From contig DF237133.1 in the NCBI GenBank assembly GCA_000708835.1, positions 93,215 to 157,214 of the forward strand: a DNA stretch of 64,000 bases, in the 5' to 3' direction. Below the pieces are notes generated by a model that was given only the letters and a program-made list of their open reading frames with translations, had not been told where the DNA came from and did no database searches. The DNA comes from Klebsormidium nitens. Lineage: Eukaryota; Streptophyta; Klebsormidiophyceae; Klebsormidiales; Klebsormidiaceae. Both the position numbers and the translations under genes were made by a program. Below are positions 59,354 through 64,000 of this stretch, piece after piece. Every line of letters starts with the position of its first letter. The stretch's first letter is position 1.

Positions 59354-60536
59354 TGCTCGTCTCTCAGATATCTACAGTGTACGTCAGACAATCGGAGGTT
59401 CCCTGGAGAAGCACCAGGCCTGGAACTTGTAGGCCTTCGAATAAGAAACTCATTCAGAAGCCTTGGATGGCCTTGTGCCCTTGTCCAAGAGAGCGCACGC
59501 CAAAATAGAGCAGCTCAGCGTCCTTGCGGCACTTGTCTGCAGCAGCGAGCAAACCATGAAACTCAAAAGGGGCTCGAAAGTCGGAGCTGAGCACTCTGGA
59601 AAGAGGACATGCGTTCGCAGAGCTCTGGCACACCCATGTGAACCTGCCAGGGTGGAACTGAGGAAACCCTAAAACGGCTGGTGCCAACACCCAACTGCCG
59701 AAGGTTCGTAATCGAAGGCGCTTATGCCCGAACCGCGCATAAAAGAGTTCGACATATCGACTCCAAGTAGCCACGTGAAATGGCTTACGCTATGCACTTC
59801 GTTTGGGGCGTTCGATTGTACCCGGCCGCATCTTGACCGTCCACTCAGGATTTGCTTGGTGATCCCTCGCTAGGTCAGGGTACCGTACGCAACTACCTAA
59901 GGGCTGGATACGTACATCCACATTGGCCGTGACAATCGACTTGATGAAGCTATGAAGGTACTTTGCTGCTAATTTCGAAAGTATACTGAGTCATATACAG
60001 CTGATAAATGTTGTCTCCCAGGTGCGGCTCGAGCCAATAGAAACGAATTGGACAATAATTTTCAGAAGGGACAAGACAATTGGCGGACAATGCAAGCGTC
60101 AGTATGCATTGACGATATAATTCCATAATTCGACCAATAAGGTGTTTTCTCTGTAGGTCTCCAAGTAACAATCGTAGCGCACTTTGCAAGATGCCTGAGC
60201 TAGAGATTCCGCAGAATATTAGCAAGCTAAATGAAAGGCTGGTCTCATTCTGATGAAAGGACGTTTTGTAGTGACTTCTTAAATTGATATGAGCGTATTG
60301 CTTGGGTGGCGGCCTGCAATGAAGTTCCAACCCTCTTCTCTAAGCTCTAAGAGTATTTCAAGGATATGTTGCAAATGATGTAGTATAACATCCACAGTGC
60401 ATATAGGTCCATGGCGCACTAAAATCTCAAGTGGAAGGGAGGCATTTATGCATAAGCAGATTTGCAATACCACTGCCAAGAATCGTTTATAAGATCTGTA
60501 TCTTTACAATGCGTGCCAAGAAAAGTTTATCAATTC
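59354..60536. other. Spacer, no confident gene
   Basis: Upstream of the RING-CH gene and downstream of the reductase gene. A minus-strand open stretch at 59465-59774 looks mildly protein-like but I could not connect it to a start or to the RING-CH exons. Confidence 0.4.
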
Positions 60537-62536
60537 TCAGAAAAGAAATGGAAGAATGTTTTTCCTGTCCTCGGGAAACCCGTCGACCTTCTTGAGGTAC
60601 CAGTTTCTGGTAGCCACACTTCTACCCGACAGGTACCCAGTGGTGAACGCAAACCAACCAAATGCGTAGAAAGTCTGCGAGGCCAGTGCCATACCAAGAA
60701 AATCAACGATTTCGAAGAAGTAGTGGGGGCAAGTGACTAGCCCGAACAGGCCCCCCTGCGGTACCTGATACCCCCCATCCTTGTCCTTTCGCAGGCCTGC
60801 TAATATCCAATGGTGGTATAGGTTTCCAAGAACGCCTACTGTGAAAATTCCCACCCCCAAGGTGGTCAGATCCAAGGATGGTGCAGGGGAGTTTGTGCAA
60901 ACATAGTTCTGGACGTATAGCAAGGCGAAGGTGTTGAACGCGTAAGTGGAGCTGATGAAGATCGACGTGACCACGTCCTGCTTGCCTGAGAACCTGCATA
61001 ATCCGGAGTACGCTGTTTCAGCTCAACGTGCATGATTTGCAAGGTGCATGTTATCCACTGATGCTCTGACCAGTCCAGTATCCGAAGTTTCAACCTAAGA
61101 TACTTCAAGCCTCTACGCAGCAACCAGGTTTTAGCCAGAAGCTTGACGATCTGACTCTTGTTGAATGCATCAAAATCTAGATGCTGTGTCCGGAATCTGA
61201 CTGTTATATGATGCTTGGGGGCTGCGACCATGGTCAAGTTGACTAAACCTACTGGTCCATGGATTGCAAACCTGATACCTTGCTTCTAGTGTGAACTATT
61301 AAACATGTGTCTTGGTCAATCACAACCTTGATGAGCAAAGGTTGCAACCACACACGGCACTACAGAATATCAAAGGTCTACTTGCACCAAGCGGTTGCCA
61401 GGTGCAGTGAAAATTGGAGGTATCAGGACTCTGCAATGATCTACTGTGGCACAAGGCAAATTTACATGCGAGCACCCCGGGCTTTTTACTGTAAGACAAG
61501 GCACAGTCACATGCAAGCGCACTCTGCTCTTCCGCATCTAGACAACTCCCTAACAAGTGGTCAATAACGTGCAGACTTCTGATTGGTGACTTCTGTGGTC
61601 AGAAGATTGGCAGGTCCATCTGGCCAGTTTCACAGTGGAAGTGACAGTGCCTGCAACCACTTGCAACCATGTTTCTGATCACAGTGGAGGCAACACTCCT
61701 CTAGGCTGGATGCCAGTAGAAAAGCCCGGGACAACCACCTTGATGCCTCACAAAAGACGTTTATCCGTCAACACATTTGTCCAGATCTGTTCGGATGCGG
61801 GCCCAGAATACAGGGCCTTTAGGCCTAACGAACGAATGTCTCTGACCTGGCTAGCTGCGCATGTTGACGCACCACCGATGCAGTGTCAACATCTCCAAGC
61901 GACAACTCACTTGTGCAAAAAGAGGACCTCGAGCACCCGCTTCCAGAAGTGCACCACCAGGAGGCACCCCACCAACTGGACTCTCTCCAGATTGTCTGCA
62001 TCTCCCATGGTCAGGAGCCACCACAGCGCAACTAGAGCTGCGGGGAAATAAAGCAGGAACATGCCCCACTTTGAGGGCATTTGCAGCTTCTTGCTCCCCT
62101 GGGCAAACTTGGAGTACCCCATGTTCTGGCCAGATGTTTCCAGTTTGTAGGCATTAAGGGAAGCAAAAACGCTGCTAAGTGGGAGCGCAACGTTCCAGAA
62201 ATATTCTGTCCCGACCGGGTAGAAAAATGTCTCCATGGCCGAGGTGGCGGCGGTTACTGCGTCAATCGTCATGGCTTGGATTGCACCTTTCCTTTGCGAT
62301 GAGCGGGGTTGTACAGTTCCACTAAACGAAGTGCTTGGTAAGGACGTGCCAAAAAGGGCCTTTTTGCTGCCGCATTGATCAGCGAGCGGAAGCCGGCGCA
62401 GACAATCAGCTTGCTTTGCAAAGACAATGCACGGCAATCTCCTGACGTCTCCCTTCTCCAATGCTTCAGGCAATCTGGAACCTCCAAGACAAGGCTGCAG
62501 ACGAACCCTTGCTGGATTTAGTGTCGCAGCAGCCAT
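60537..62536 (-). CDS. 3-oxo-5-alpha-steroid 4-dehydrogenase family protein (At5g16010-like)
   Basis: A membrane-bound NADPH-dependent reductase of the steroid 5-alpha-reductase superfamily (DET2, TECR, SRD5A). The true substrate (sterol, enoyl-CoA or polyprenol) is not determined by sequence. Two exons, 61911-62536 and 60537-60993, join in phase 2 to give 360 aa. Signature residues: LGNLYHHWILAGLRK, QVPQGGLFGLVTCPHYFFEI, GRSVATRNWYLKK, and a C-terminal NILPFLF, the family's conserved ending. About six hydrophobic spans. The ATG at 62536 was chosen because it opens an Ala/Arg/Ser-rich, acid-poor N-terminus of about 85 residues before the first hydrophobic segment, which resembles a plastid transit peptide and is longer than in land-plant relatives. 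The frame stays open upstream to 62752. Shorter starts at the later Met residues are possible. Confidence 0.88.
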
Positions 62537-62969
62537 GGCCCGTCTGCTCCTGAAGGCTGAAGACAAGCCTGATTTGCTAGGAGTCGGACTCTCTCCCAGA
62601 GGCTGTGTGGCAGCTGGCGGCTGTACCTGGCGCCATGGCGGGCGGGCGACGTGGCAGCATTCAAGTCGACCCCCAATATTGCAGGTTTGTAGTACGGCGC
62701 GGAACTCAGTGTCTGACCACACGCGGACAAGAATGCGCGAGTCGTTCAGCAAGCCAAATGAAGTTCGGTGTTAAATTTAGGCGAATCACAGCGCGCCACG
62801 TCATACCCCCCAAAGCCCAAAGGTGTGATGTTGTCCGGGAGGGTCGTACCAGGGGTCGAAACCTGAGGTCGGAGCCGGTACGGACCCAAATGGTACCAAT
62901 CCGATCACCGGGGCACTCCAATGCAATGCCTGTTCCCGCACAGGCCTAAGTAGGGTACTTAAGGGAGAA

Positions 62970-63297
62970 TTTAATCTTCTCCAACGAGTTAATTACAATA
63001 TTGCATCTTTTGCAGGTATGGCCTTACATACATACATATCACTGATTGGGAACCAACGGGAAAACTCTGCACTACTAATCTGTTATATTCTCTTCTCCAA
63101 AAAGTCAATTACAAGATTGCATCTTTTTCGGGTATGGCCTTACATACATACATATTGCTACTTGGGAAGCTAAGGGAAAACTCTGTACTACTAATCTGTT
63201 ATAATTCCTTCCCCGGAGAAGAAAAAAAATATAACACATTGTAGTACGAGAGTTTGGAACCCTTCGGGAGCTTGCTAATATGTATGTATGTAAGGTC
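62970..63297. repeat. Tandem repeat of about 117 bp with inverted partial copy
   Basis: Two head-to-tail copies (about 62975-63090 and 63091-63207) share TTGCATCTTTT, GGTATGGCCTTACATACA and GGGAAAACTCTG...ACTACTAATCTGTTATA. A reverse-complement piece (ATATGTATGTATGTAAGG) follows at about 63278-63295. Together they form a fold-back, as in a degraded mobile element. Confidence 0.8.
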
Positions 63298-63564
63298 CCT
63301 TTGGAGGCAAAACTGGGGCGAGGGGGCCCCGCCTATACTAAGGTCGCCCCTTACCTTTCCCCTACGTGCTTGCCGGTTTTTGGAAGTGCTACTCCTGGAA
63401 ATGAGGGCCGACGACCCCCAGAAAAGCCTTTTATACTGGCGAATTTGGGCGCATCTGGCATTGAATTGGCTATATGCTGCCATTCAGCGCCACCAATTTT
63501 TAACCGGAGTTTGCGGCACACGGCGTCCCGAGTTGGCCGCATTATCCGCAGCGAAGTTGCACTG

Positions 63565-63830
63565 TGCGGTGCGGCTCGGGTGGGTTCGGTGCGGTGCGGT
63601 GAGCCGCGGTGCCGACCAGTGCGAGCGGTGCCACGTGTACACTGTGCACCGATCGGCGCGGTGCGGTGTAGTGCGGTGCGGTGAGGTGCTTTGCGAACTG
63701 GCGCCACGTTTGCAGTGTGCACCGATCGGTGCGGGGCGGTGCGGTGCGGTGTGTATCCAAGATTTGCCAGCCAAATATTGTCCAGCCATATTGTCCAGCC
63801 ATATTGTCCAGCCAAATATTGCCGCGAGAG
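63565..63830. repeat. GGTGC-rich array and CCATATTGTCCAG short tandem repeat
   Basis: A low-complexity GCGGTGCGGT array at 63565-63755 contains two longer matching blocks (a CACGT...GTGCACCGATCGG unit near 63630 and 63705). It is followed by three units of CCATATTGTCCAG at 63772-63818. Confidence 0.85.
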
Positions 63831-64000
63831 GGTCACCTGTCCAACCCGTTTTTCCTGTCCTCATGTCGATTCACGCGGTCAATCACAAAAATCACCATAT
63901 ATCGGGTGAAATGGTCAAACATAAGCGGGGACACAAGATTCACTTGTCCGTCCTGTCCTCCTTTCGACTCGCTCTGTTCGTAATATTCGAACATTCTACA

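Larger units (their letters stand above)
62537..64000. other. Right-edge repeat-rich spacer
   Basis: Upstream of the reductase gene, with its promoter in the first few hundred bases. From about 62960 on it is dominated by repeats (listed). No coding exon supported. Confidence 0.5.

Noticed and set aside
59465-59774. Possible upstream exon for the RING-CH gene
   Set aside because: Mildly protein-like, but no donor in phase with the RING-CH first exon could be found.
1-64000. CRISPR array, operon or prophage structure
   Set aside because: No regular repeat-spacer array, no clustered co-directional intronless genes; the window is clearly eukaryotic.

Overview
This window is nuclear DNA of a eukaryotic, plant-type genome. 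Its genes are split by many short introns (GT-AG, and one GC-AG), its exons are GC-rich and its introns and spacers are AT-richer. The recognisable proteins are plant-like: a VARICOSE/EDC4 decapping scaffold, a GH27 alpha-galactosidase with signal peptide, a plant-type cationic amino acid transporter, a UDP-sugar transporter, and an At5g16010-like member of the steroid 5-alpha-reductase family. Together with the compact spacing, this suggests a streptophyte green alga (Klebsormidium-like) or an early land plant. That placement is inference, not proof. A 20-base N run at 38227-38246 marks an assembly gap.

Layout from left to right: a multi-pass membrane protein (minus, 437-1686); a six-exon secreted orphan protein (minus, 3223-6678); a 14-exon alpha-galactosidase (plus, 8342-14694); a single-exon F-box/LRR protein (minus, 16005-17354); the 13-exon EDC4/VCS gene (plus, 18777-28344); a tRNA-Val(AAC) gene with an intron (minus, 29318-29417); a ten-exon SLC35B-type nucleotide-sugar transporter (plus, 29796-36708); a 3 kb gene-poor stretch with a G-rich minisatellite and the gap; a degenerate MAPKKK-like kinase with a poorly resolved 5' half (minus, 39859-44457); a gene-poor stretch with an orphan TATA box and a short inverted-repeat element; a Ser/Pro-rich coiled-coil protein (minus, 47118-50241); a nine-exon cationic amino acid transporter (plus, 51048-56795); a RING-CH protein (minus, 58015-59353); a reductase-family membrane enzyme (minus, 60537-62536); and repeat-rich sequence to the end. 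I rebuilt exon structures by hand from splice sites and reading-frame phase. For every gene called as complete, the exon lengths sum to an intact frame.

The genes do not form a pathway; this is an ordinary mixed chromosomal neighbourhood. Two gene pairs are divergent and may share promoter space: F-box/EDC4, and coiled-coil/amino acid transporter.

The most unusual signal is a repeated structural event inside the introns. In at least three unrelated genes (EDC4, the nucleotide-sugar transporter, the amino acid transporter), a block covering the end of an intron, its 3' splice site and the first part of the next exon occurs two or three times in tandem, with periods of about 105-180 bp. In all five such cases only the last, exon-proximal copy keeps the frame of the protein. 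The earlier copies carry stops or decayed sequence. A sixth event copies an exon tail with its 5' splice site. This points to a recurrent local duplication process acting on exon-intron borders in this genome.
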